Shown: positions 1 to 5,729, counted from the first letter of the stretch. The stretch is 6,350 nucleotides of DNA from Bacteroidota bacterium (GCA_003648455.1 QMPG01000185.1:1-6350); one strand, 5' to 3'. Notes: generated by a model from the sequence alone, not told the origin. Translations and numbers: made by a program.

Positions 1-5
1 TAAAT

Positions 6-122
6 CGGGGTTTACTTGCGTGAGCTCACCGCCAGCTGGCGGTTCGGTTCCCGCTTTGCACCCCACTATCTATCACACATTCATACAATTCACTTCGTTT
101 TTGTATGAATAAAGCGGGTTAA
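6..122 (+). repeat. REP/BIME-like palindromic element, copy 1
   Basis: Relatively GC-rich block in AT-rich surroundings, repeated in inverted orientation at 1544-1657. The first 52 bases match copy 2 at 50 positions, including 34 identical bases in a row (6-39). Internal structure: palindrome gtgagctcac (20-29), perfect 16-bp palindrome ACCGCCAGCTGGCGGT (28-43), outer stem cccgcttt/aaagcggg (50-57 with 111-118), and inner 10-bp hairpin attcatacaa/ttgtatgaat (79-88 with 101-110) around loop ttcacttcgttt. The middle stretch 58-79 is poorly conserved (about 13 of 22). It lies downstream of the T9SS gene. The left end may run past the window edge. The structure resembles REP-type elements mobilised in trans by REP-associated tyrosine transposases; that assignment is inferred, as no such enzyme is present here. 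Confidence 0.85.
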
Positions 123-154
123 TTATGAGTCCAGTCTAAAAAGGTCTTTTTTTT

Positions 155-175
155 ATTCCGAATTTATTTCGGAAT
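155..175. repeat. 8-5-8 hairpin ATTCCGAA/TTCGGAAT
   Basis: Perfect 8-bp stem, attccgaa (155-162) with ttcggaat (168-175), and a 5-nt loop, inside the 133-bp inverted-repeat element. A T-run precedes it on the plus strand (an A-run follows it on the minus strand), so it is not a standard intrinsic terminator in either direction. Its sequence resembles short 'attccgaa...ttcggaat' repeats that I recall as dispersed in many Bacteroidota genomes. That is recollection, not a search result. Confidence 0.65.
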
Positions 176-199
176 CTTAAACTTTCATGGTATCAGCAA

Positions 200-220
200 A
201 TTCTGAAACCAGTTCTGAAT
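200..220. repeat. second 8-5-8 hairpin, one central mismatch
   Basis: Bases attctgaa (200-207) and ttctgaat (213-220) pair over 7 of 8 positions, with a T-T mismatch at 204/216, around a 5-nt loop. Geometry and sequence match the hairpin at 155-175, so this looks like a diverged sister copy within the same element. Confidence 0.5.
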
Positions 221-262
221 GACAAATAGGTAGATACTTGCTTTTTAGACTGGACTCAATTT

Positions 263-1387
263 TTATTTAACTAAAAACCTATTGTTAAAACTTTTGTTTG
301 ATGATGAGACACTAATAATATGATAACCTAATGAGTTAAAAATACCTGCGTCAAGACTTAAGTCAATTGCGCCATCAAAACCGGAATATATTTTGTCAAA
401 ATATTCCACTTTGCCAAAAATATTAATAACTTTTACATAAACTTCTTCATTTTCATTAAAACCATTAATCTTCACATTAACATTTTGTGAATTTTTTAAA
501 ACCGGATTTGGATATACATTCATAGCCTGAGATATCACTTCTTTATGAACTTTTACTGCAACTAACGAAGAATATTCAAATTTACCGTCATAATCAGTTT
601 GTTTCAACCTGTAATATGATGTCCCTTGTAAAGGTTTATTATCAATAGTTTCATAGTTTAGCACATTATTACTGTTTCCTGCACCGTTAACAATATCAAT
701 TATCTCAAAACTAACGCCATCAACAGATCTTTCAATTGAGAAATAATCATTGTTAATTTCTGATGCTGTTACCCAATTAATTATAATTTGATTATTATTA
801 TTAAAAACATTAAATGATAATAATTTGATAGGAAGTGTATTAATCTGACTATCTCCTACAAATCCTTCATCTCCGGAAACGTCTCCTGTAACTGTAACAG
901 TCCCTGTTCCATCTAAAGTTGTTCCATTTCCAGCAGTTAAATCTCCATCAATATCTATTGTTCCATCAACTATTAAATCTACATTATTTCCTGCTGTAAA
1001 ATCGCCCTGAACATCAACATCTCCATTAACATCAACATTTAAAACAGAGTTATTACTCATAGTAACTCCACCCAAAATAGTTAAAGTTCCATTAACAAAT
1101 AAATCAGCTCTGTTGTTAATATGTAAACTGTCAATTGTTAAGTCTCCATCAATCGTTAGTGAGCTATTATTCCACATTGTCAGTTCTTCAATTGTGGTTA
1201 CATCAGAACTGCTTATTGTAATGTCGTGGTTGTTATTTATAATAGCATTATCTGCCGAGATTGGTATGTTGCTACCTACCCAAATAGTTGCTGTTGTCCA
1301 ATTTCCGTTAGTCTTTGTTTCTCTATCTGCTGAATACGCATTTAAGCTAATAAGCACAAAAATTAATATGTAAAATAATTGTTTCAT
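263..1387 (-). CDS. secreted beta-repeat protein with type IX secretion sorting domain
   Basis: Exported protein of 374 residues; its specific function is not recognisable. The start at 1387 gives a textbook signal peptide (MKQLFYILIFVLISLNAYSA, cleavage near residue 20). An ATG at 1429 would add 14 residues ahead of it and is less likely. After the signal comes a GNW...TIW entry motif (27-36) typical of Bacteroidota solenoid proteins. Next are about 110 residues of short Asp/Gly/Asn-rich beta-strand repeats (such as VDGTIDIDGDLTAGNG) suggesting a beta-helix. Then LPIKLLSF (185-192) opens an Ig/fibronectin-like module with TASE, IERS and YYRLKQTD motifs. The C-terminal ~85 residues are a type A sorting domain with YPNP at 292-295, ending in NNRFLVK. 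T9SS cargo of this type is usually anchored on the cell surface or released. The gene stands alone between inverted REP-like elements and has no clear Shine-Dalgarno sequence or promoter. Confidence 0.88.
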   Translation of the reverse strand: MKQLFYILIFVLISLNAYSADRETKTNGNWTTATIWVGSNIPISADNAIINNNHDITISSSDVTTIEELTMWNNSSLTIDGDLTIDSLHINNRADLFVNGTLTILGGVTMSNNSVLNVDVNGDVDVQGDFTAGNNVDLIVDGTIDIDGDLTAGNGTTLDGTGTVTVTGDVSGDEGFVGDSQINTLPIKLLSFNVFNNNNQIIINWVTASEINNDYFSIERSVDGVSFEIIDIVNGAGNSNNVLNYETIDNKPLQGTSYYRLKQTDYDGKFEYSSLVAVKVHKEVISQAMNVYPNPVLKNSQNVNVKINGFNENEEVYVKVINIFGKVEYFDKIYSGFDGAIDLSLDAGIFNSLGYHIISVSSSNKSFNNRFLVK

Positions 1388-1543
1388 GATTTCTATGTAT
1401 TTATTAAAAAATACGCAATGCAATAGCAATAGTTAAACATTATTGATTAAACGGTATTTTTTAATGATAAAACAATGTTTTTAAATGACATGTGTCTTTC
1501 CTTCTAAACCATTAAGAAAACATACGATTTTATTTGAGATAGT

Positions 1544-1657
1544 TTAACCCGCTTTCATGCAAAAACGAAGTGAATTGCATGAATTAGCGATGGATATTGG
1601 AAAGTAAAGCGGGAAACGAACCTCCAGCTGGCGGTGAGCTCACGCAAGTAAACCCCG
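1544..1657 (-). repeat. REP/BIME-like palindromic element, copy 2 (inverted)
   Basis: Reverse-complement counterpart of the element at 6-122. Read on the minus strand it starts cggggtttacttgcg and ends agcgggttaa, as copy 1 does. The central palindrome carries one change (ACCGCCAGCTGGAGGT). The inner hairpin is ttcatgcaa/ttgcatgaa (plus-strand arms 1554-1562 and 1575-1583) with the same 12-nt loop as copy 1. Relative to copy 1, one A-T pair has become G-C on both arms (85/104 versus 1578/1559), a compensatory change. The outer stem cccgcttt/aaagcggg is preserved. It lies between the purF-like gene and the T9SS gene and could also fold at the 3' end of the purF-like transcript. Confidence 0.85.
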
Positions 1658-1670
1658 CATTAGAAGTACC

Positions 1671-1701
1671 CAAATTTGGGATTTTAAAAACCCCAAATTT
1701 G
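1671..1701. repeat. 10-bp hairpin downstream of purF homologue
   Basis: Arms caaatttggg (1671-1680) and cccaaatttg (1692-1701) pair perfectly around an 11-nt AT loop. The left arm is itself part of a 12-bp palindrome, cccaaatttggg (1669-1680). It lies about 100 bp past the purF-like stop, so it could help end or protect that transcript. On the minus strand it is followed by GGTACTT rather than a U-tract, so I do not call it an intrinsic terminator. Confidence 0.5.
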
Positions 1702-1720
1702 TTGGCAATTCTTAAGCTCA

Positions 1721-1739
1721 GAAAAATTATGAATTTTTC
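1721..1739. repeat. 8-bp AT-rich hairpin downstream of purF homologue
   Basis: Arms gaaaaatt (1721-1728) and aatttttc (1732-1739) pair perfectly around a 3-nt loop, about 65 bp past the purF-like stop codon. The stem is weak (mostly A-T) and lacks a clean U-tract. At most it is a poor terminator or part of a decayed repeat. Confidence 0.3.
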
Positions 1740-1802
1740 GGATTACAAATATGAAAGAGCAGATTGACTATAAAAGGGTAGTAAAATGCATGAGTTATAA
1801 TA

Positions 1803-3692
1803 TCAATATGCTCTAATATTTTTACCTTCAACGTAATTAATAAAAGCAGAATTTACGACTTTGTTTCCACCAGGTGTTGGGTAATCGCCTGTAAAATACC
1901 AGTCGCCTAAATCATTAGGGCAAGCCTGATGAAGTCTTTCAACAGTTTGATAAATTATTTTAACATCTGCTTTAATATTTTTTGGTCTAAGTAATTGACT
2001 AATTTTATTTGATATTTCCTCATCTGAGAAAGGTTCGTAAATTTCTTTTACATAATTAACTATTTGCTCTTTAGGCAAACTTTGTTGTTTCTTCGATTTT
2101 TGATATACATCGTTAATTATATTTTCTCTACCTGTTTCTTTCAACAACTCAATAGCAGCATTAAAAGCAACAAAATCGTTTAATTTTGCCATGTCAATAC
2201 CATAACAATCCGGATAACGAATTTGTGGTGCAGACGAAACAATAACAATTTGTCTTGGTCCCAACCTATCTAAAATCTTCAAAATGCTTTGTTTTAGTGT
2301 TGTTCCTCTAACAATAGAATCATCAATAACAACCATGCTATCAACATCTCTCTTAATTGTTCCGTAGGTTATGTCATAAACATGCTCAACAATATCGTTT
2401 CTACTTTTATCTTCAGAAATAAAAGTACGTAGTTTCACATCTTTCACAGCAATTTTCTCTACTCTTAATTTTAACGATACAATTTCCTCTAATTGCTCAT
2501 CGGTTATGTCATTGCCTAATTCAGCTAATATTCGTTTCTTCTCTTTAACAAATAAATGATCCATGCCTTCCATCATTCCATAGAAAGCTGTTTCTGCTGT
2601 ATTTGGAATAAATGAAAAAACTGCATTTTTAATATCTTTTGACAACGCCTCATATATTGCCGGTGCCAATAATTCGCCAAGTTTCTTTCGTTCTTTATAA
2701 ATATCAAAATCGCTACCGCGAGAAAAATAAATTCTTTCGAACGAGCACGATTTTCGTTCTTTAGCTTGTCTTATTTGCTCTTCAGAAATAGTCCCATCTT
2801 TTTTTATAATCAACGCACTACCCGGTTTTATTTCTTTTATTGATTGAATAGGAACTTTAAGTACTGTTTGAATAGCAGCTCTCTCAGAGGTAGCAACAAC
2901 TATTTCATCATCATAATAGTAATAAGCCGGACGAATACCATTTGGGTCTCTATTTATAAAGGCATCACCATGACCAATAAGCCCTGCAATTACATAACCT
3001 CCGTCCCATTTTTGACTAGCTTCGCAAAGGAGATGTTTAACATTTAATTCCTGAGCAATAAGCTTTGAAATTTCTTTATTTGAAAAGCCTTGTTTTTTGA
3101 ATTTATTAAATAAAATTTGATTTTCTTCATCTAAAAAATGTCCTAATTTTTCTAGTATTGTAACTGTATCTGAATAATCTTTGGGATACTGCCCTAAATC
3201 TATTAATGTTTGGAACAACTCATCAACATTGGTTAAATTAAAGTTGCCGGCTACCACCAGGTTTCTTGATTTCCAATTATTTTCGCGCATTACAGGATGC
3301 ACATTATCAATATTATTTCGTCCGAATGTGCCATATCTCAAATGTCCTAAATACAATTCTCCTGCAAAAGGTAAATTTTGTTTTGACCAACTAGCATCAT
3401 TAGCTAATTCTTGATTTAATTCAATTTTCGAATTTATTTCGTCAAACACATTAACAATTGGCATTGATGCGTTTGAACGAACTCTATGTATATATTTATT
3501 ACCGGGCTGCAAATCAAATTTCACGCATGCAACACCTGCCCCATCCTGTCCTCTATTGCGCTGCTTCTCCATGAGCAAATATAACTTTTGCAAACCATAT
3601 TGCCATGTACCATACTTGGATTGGTAATATTCAAGGGGTTTTAACAATCGTACTAAAGCTATACCACATTCATGTTTAATTTGTTCACTCAT
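1803..3692 (-). CDS. purF: amidophosphoribosyltransferase homologue, long form
   Basis: PurF makes phosphoribosylamine from PRPP and glutamine, the first committed step of purine synthesis, in the cytoplasm. The N-terminal half is a class II (Ntn) glutaminase. Glu8-Cys9 suggests removal of an 8-residue propeptide to expose Cys9 as nucleophile, as in the propeptide-bearing B. subtilis enzyme. Also present are RNRGQDGAGV (45-54), GHLRYGTFG (116-124) and RDPNGIRP (248-255). The phosphoribosyltransferase half has CSFERIYFSRG (316-326) and a complete PRPP loop, VVIDDSIVRGTT (454-465). At 629 residues it is longer than the usual ~470-505, through an insert near 377-416 and a C-terminal extension ending in a GDWYFTGDYPTPGG segment (596-609). 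The canonical HNGNL is GNFNL (149-153), so the oxyanion-hole Gly is Phe. The Fe-S cysteine of the SETCA motif is absent (SERAA). This long form often coexists with a normal PurF in Bacteroidota, so a distinct role is possible. No purine genes adjoin it. Confidence 0.88.
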   Translation of the reverse strand: MSEQIKHECGIALVRLLKPLEYYQSKYGTWQYGLQKLYLLMEKQRNRGQDGAGVACVKFDLQPGNKYIHRVRSNASMPIVNVFDEINSKIELNQELANDASWSKQNLPFAGELYLGHLRYGTFGRNNIDNVHPVMRENNWKSRNLVVAGNFNLTNVDELFQTLIDLGQYPKDYSDTVTILEKLGHFLDEENQILFNKFKKQGFSNKEISKLIAQELNVKHLLCEASQKWDGGYVIAGLIGHGDAFINRDPNGIRPAYYYYDDEIVVATSERAAIQTVLKVPIQSIKEIKPGSALIIKKDGTISEEQIRQAKERKSCSFERIYFSRGSDFDIYKERKKLGELLAPAIYEALSKDIKNAVFSFIPNTAETAFYGMMEGMDHLFVKEKKRILAELGNDITDEQLEEIVSLKLRVEKIAVKDVKLRTFISEDKSRNDIVEHVYDITYGTIKRDVDSMVVIDDSIVRGTTLKQSILKILDRLGPRQIVIVSSAPQIRYPDCYGIDMAKLNDFVAFNAAIELLKETGRENIINDVYQKSKKQQSLPKEQIVNYVKEIYEPFSDEEISNKISQLLRPKNIKADVKIIYQTVERLHQACPNDLGDWYFTGDYPTPGGNKVVNSAFINYVEGKNIRAY

Positions 3693-3731
3693 TGAAATAT
3701 TATTTTAATGGAAATTACTTAAGTTTAAGAA

Positions 3732-3784
3732 GTCGTTTTAACTCACAATTGCTATTACTACATATTATTATAGAATAAAACGAC
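3732..3784. repeat. 9-bp inverted repeat in the SPOR-purF intergenic gap
   Basis: Bases gtcgtttta (3732-3740) and taaaacgac (3776-3784) are perfect reverse complements separated by 35 nt, filling much of the 93-bp gap and starting one base after the SPOR stop codon. On the minus-strand transcript the stem would form right after the SPOR reading frame. No U-tract follows, so it might be an attenuator, a processing site or an operator dyad, or chance in AT-rich DNA. Confidence 0.35.
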
Positions 3785-3785
3785 A

Positions 3786-4256
3786 TTAAAGTTTTGGGTA
3801 ATTAATAATTGCTTTCACAATATATGAATTAGGGAATTTTTTAACAACTTGTTTGTAAAATTTTAAAGCTTCTTCTTTTGTTCTATAATCTCCAACTCTT
3901 ATTTTAAAAAAAGGAGGTTGATAAAGTGGATAAATTAATCTATAATCAAAATCAGGATAATTGGAGATAAACTCTGTTCTAACATTTTTCGCTTCTTCTC
4001 TTGCTTGTTGTCCAGATGCTGAAAATATTTGTATTCTATAACCTTTAATCCCTCTTTGTTTTTTATTAATAGAAATAAATTTATTTACCAAAGTCTCTAT
4101 TGATTTTGACTGATAAATATTAATTTGACCTGTTTGCGAATCGTTTTTTTGAATATGATTGAAAAAACAAAAATCTTGACTATTATCTCCTTGGGCTACG
4201 AGTACATCAATATTAAACACTTGAATTACTAAAAAAAATAAAAATAATCTTTTCAT
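3786..4256 (-). CDS. secreted SPOR-domain protein
   Basis: Small exported protein of 156 residues. Residues 1-21 form a signal peptide (MKRLFLFFLVIQVFNIDVLVA), so it acts in the periplasm or envelope. A short linker is followed by a SPOR domain at about 71-150: it opens with KGYRIQIFSASG, has the FFKIRVGDYRTKEEA segment (116-130) and ends with FPNSYIVKAII. SPOR domains generally bind denuded peptidoglycan glycan strands, often at division sites. This short signal-plus-SPOR arrangement is common in Bacteroidota and its exact role is usually unknown. The start lies 2 nt after the universal stress protein stop (TAATTATG), so the two genes are almost certainly cotranscribed and perhaps translationally coupled. 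No Shine-Dalgarno sequence precedes it. One cysteine (Cys30) follows the predicted cleavage site by nine residues, so it is not a lipobox. Confidence 0.87.
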   Translation of the reverse strand: MKRLFLFFLVIQVFNIDVLVAQGDNSQDFCFFNHIQKNDSQTGQINIYQSKSIETLVNKFISINKKQRGIKGYRIQIFSASGQQAREEAKNVRTEFISNYPDFDYRLIYPLYQPPFFKIRVGDYRTKEEALKFYKQVVKKFPNSYIVKAIINYPKL

Positions 4257-4258
4257 AA

Positions 4259-5086
4259 TTAAACCGGATTAAAAGAAATTACTGGAATAGGTGAATGGTT
4301 AATCATTTGCTGTGCATATGTACCAATAAGATAATCTTTTGCACTTTCTGATTGTTCTGTCATTATTGCTATAAGATCTGCATCAATAACGTTTGAAAAA
4401 TCGACAACAGTATCTGTCATACTATTACCAACGAGAAATTTTTTTATGCAACTCACATCATTTTTATTAATATATTCAGCAACTTGTCTTGAATAGTCTT
4501 TTAACTTTTCGCTTTTTTCATCTTTATCTGAAGAACAGATATCTAATAAATAAATATCTGCCCCTAACTGTTTTGCAATATTTGTAACAAACGGCACCTT
4601 TTGTCTTGATTCTGAGGAAAGATCAATTGGCATTACAATTTTCTTTACTCCGTTTTTCTCAAATCCCCTCCTTATTGTTACAACCGGACAGGCTGAATTA
4701 ACAACAACTCTAAATGCATTACAACCAATCCATCTTGCCTCAAAGCCTGACATTCCATGAGTACCCATAACAATCATTAGAGCATTGTCATATTTTGCTT
4801 GATTAGTAATCTCTGCATAAACTTTTCCTTCTCTAATTTTATAATCAAAAGTACCATTAAGTTTCGATTTGTATTTGTCTATAACGAAATTTAAATAATC
4901 TTCAATTGAACTATTAAGTTTATTAAAGTTTTTATTCAAATTAATTTCTTCATTAAAAGCAATATATTTTTTTGTTACATGAATAAGCCTAATGTTTGCC
5001 TTGAGCTTATTTGCATACTCAATAGCATTCTTTAGTGCATGTAAAGAATCTTCGGAAAAATCAATAGGTACAAGAATATGTCTCAT
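4259..5086 (-). CDS. universal stress protein, tandem UspA domains
   Basis: Cytoplasmic nucleotide-binding stress protein of 275 residues made of two UspA-like domains (about 1-142 and 146-275). Each opens with the expected first strand: HILVPIDFS at 3-11 and KIVMPIDLS at 149-157. Domain 1 keeps the ATP-binding pattern G-x2-G-x9-G at Gly108, Gly111 and Gly121, but the following Ser/Thr is Cys122. It ends with CPVVTIRR (133-140), the usual last strand. Domain 2 is degenerate: the glycines before x9 are missing and only an IGTYAQQMI segment (254-262) remains, a pattern I associate with Bacteroidota tandem Usps. So domain 1 probably binds nucleotide and domain 2 may be structural. The start directly before HILVPIDF leaves no room for a later ATG. 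It leads a two-gene unit with the SPOR protein, and a candidate promoter sits immediately upstream. Confidence 0.9.
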   Translation of the reverse strand: MRHILVPIDFSEDSLHALKNAIEYANKLKANIRLIHVTKKYIAFNEEINLNKNFNKLNSSIEDYLNFVIDKYKSKLNGTFDYKIREGKVYAEITNQAKYDNALMIVMGTHGMSGFEARWIGCNAFRVVVNSACPVVTIRRGFEKNGVKKIVMPIDLSSESRQKVPFVTNIAKQLGADIYLLDICSSDKDEKSEKLKDYSRQVAEYINKNDVSCIKKFLVGNSMTDTVVDFSNVIDADLIAIMTEQSESAKDYLIGTYAQQMINHSPIPVISFNPV

Positions 5087-5091
5087 TAGTC

Positions 5092-5122
5092 CAAATTTAC
5101 ATCATTTATATTAATTATTAAA
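5092..5122 (-). promoter_or_regulatory. candidate Bacteroidota-type promoter for usp-SPOR unit
   Basis: On the minus strand, TAAATTTG (5099-5092) fits the Bacteroidota -7 box TAnnTTTG at every fixed position. A -33-like TTTA (5122-5119; consensus TTTG) lies 19 nt upstream of it, the usual spacing. It sits between the exbD terminator and the Usp start. The box ends only 5 nt before the Usp ATG, so transcription would begin at or within a few bases of the start codon. AT-rich DNA makes chance matches possible. Confidence 0.45.
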
Positions 5123-5214
5123 TATACATAAATTATGAATAATAAAAAAACAAATGAAATAGGGACAAATACAATCTGTAAAAAGGGGAATTTTATAGAT
5201 TGGTATTTATTGAT

Positions 5215-5242
5215 AAAAAAAAGAGGAACAAAAGCTCCTCTT
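5215..5242 (-). terminator. intrinsic terminator of the exbD pair
   Basis: On the minus strand, 14 nt past the second ExbD stop codon, arms AAGAGGA and TCCTCTT (5242-5236 with 5227-5221) form a perfect 7-bp stem around an 8-nt loop, followed by an unbroken T run down to 5215. This is a standard rho-independent terminator. It separates the ExbD operon from the usp unit. Confidence 0.87.
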
Positions 5243-5256
5243 AATATATTTTAAAT

Positions 5257-5727
5257 TTATTCTGACGAACTTTTTCGCGTAGAATAATTTATTTTTAGTG
5301 CGTTACATTTTCTGAGTTGTTGTTTTATATCAGTAACAATTCCCATTTTTGTATATTCATCAACTTTTAATGACGTTGTCATAAAAGGAACCTCGTTCTC
5401 GTCTCGAGCTTCTCTTTCACTAGTAATATAATCACGTATATCACTAGTTGTAGCAAAAGCATCATTTAATTGAATACGAGGTTCTGTACCAAACATCTTT
5501 TGGTATTTTTTTGTTGGAGAACCAACATATATATAACTTACCAAAGACTTCTTTTCCAATTTTTGTATTTGAACAGCTGCAGGAACATGAACTTTAATTT
5601 TAAGATCCTGTTGTCTCATTGTGGTACTAACCATAAAGAAAAAAAGCAACATAAATACAATATCAGGCAGTGATGCGGTTGATATTGGGGGAGTTTCTTT
5701 ATTACTTGATTTTTTAAATTTTGACAT
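5257..5727 (-). CDS. ExbD/TolR-family biopolymer transport protein (second of pair)
   Basis: Inner-membrane subunit of 156 residues of the proton channel that energises TonB- or Tol-dependent outer-membrane processes with an ExbB/TolQ partner. It has a short cytoplasmic N-terminus, then one transmembrane helix at about 21-37 starting LPDIVFMLLFFFMVSTTM. Asp22 is in the position of the essential channel aspartate (Asp25 of E. coli ExbD). The rest is a periplasmic domain ending with KMGIVTDIKQQLRKCNALKINYST (split here as 127-140 and 141-150), typical of the second ExbD in Bacteroidota tandem pairs. It starts 2 nt after the first ExbD gene. The GGAGGAGGA that encodes the tail of that gene lies about 8 nt upstream of this ATG and could serve as a ribosome-binding site. 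A strong terminator follows. Confidence 0.9.
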   Translation of the reverse strand: MSKFKKSSNKETPPISTASLPDIVFMLLFFFMVSTTMRQQDLKIKVHVPAAVQIQKLEKKSLVSYIYVGSPTKKYQKMFGTEPRIQLNDAFATTSDIRDYITSEREARDENEVPFMTTSLKVDEYTKMGIVTDIKQQLRKCNALKINYSTRKSSSE

Positions 5728-5729
5728 AA

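Larger units (their letters stand above)
126..258. repeat. 133-bp element with perfect 18-bp terminal inverted repeats (MITE-like)
   Basis: The bases TGAGTCCAGTCTAAAAAG at 126-143 are repeated exactly as their reverse complement at 241-258. The 97 bp between them contain two hairpins of the same design and no credible ORF. The architecture (terminal inverted repeats, short, noncoding) fits a miniature inverted-repeat element. I see no clear target-site duplication: the left flank ends in aatta and the right flank starts with atttt. It begins 4 bp after the REP-like copy 1 and ends 4 bp before the T9SS stop codon. It could instead act as a long-stem transcript-end structure for that gene, but no U-tract follows it on the minus strand. 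Confidence 0.7.
1388..1802. other. 415-bp intergenic region between purF homologue and T9SS gene
   Basis: No gene is supported here. Reading toward the T9SS gene it holds: two small hairpins just beyond the purF-like stop (1721-1739 and 1671-1701), the second REP-like copy (1544-1657), and an AT-rich leader of about 155 bp (1388-1543). The leader should carry the T9SS gene's promoter, but I find no good TAnnTTTG box. The nearest is TATTTTTT at about 1413-1406. Three ATTGC units lie at 1414-1430 on the minus strand and could be an operator or chance. Confidence 0.6.

Noticed and set aside
179..240. Short minus-strand frame reading LPICHSELVSEFADTMKV
   Set aside because: It is the chance translation of the hairpin repeat region, with no start codon context and stops on both sides.
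1113..1373. 86-codon plus-strand ORF with a hydrophobic translation
   Set aside because: It lies wholly antisense to the T9SS gene; the hydrophobicity comes from the complement of its repetitive Asp/Asn/Thr codons, and the translation resembles no known family.
1388..1429. Upstream ATG at 1429 extending the T9SS protein by 14 residues
   Set aside because: The extension (MLLHCVFFNKYIEI) would precede a clean signal peptide beginning MKQLFYILIF, so the ATG at 1387 is the more natural start.
1..1662. Composite transposon or CRISPR-like array
   Set aside because: There are only two inverted copies, no transposase or cas gene, no regular spacers and no visible target duplication.
1671..1739. Intrinsic terminator for the purF homologue
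   Set aside because: Both hairpins are stable on paper, but neither is followed by a U-tract on the minus strand, so they are listed only as inverted repeats.
2844..3414. Plus-strand ORFs of 67 and 77 codons inside the purF homologue
   Set aside because: Antisense to a gene with complete catalytic motifs; no recognisable domains.
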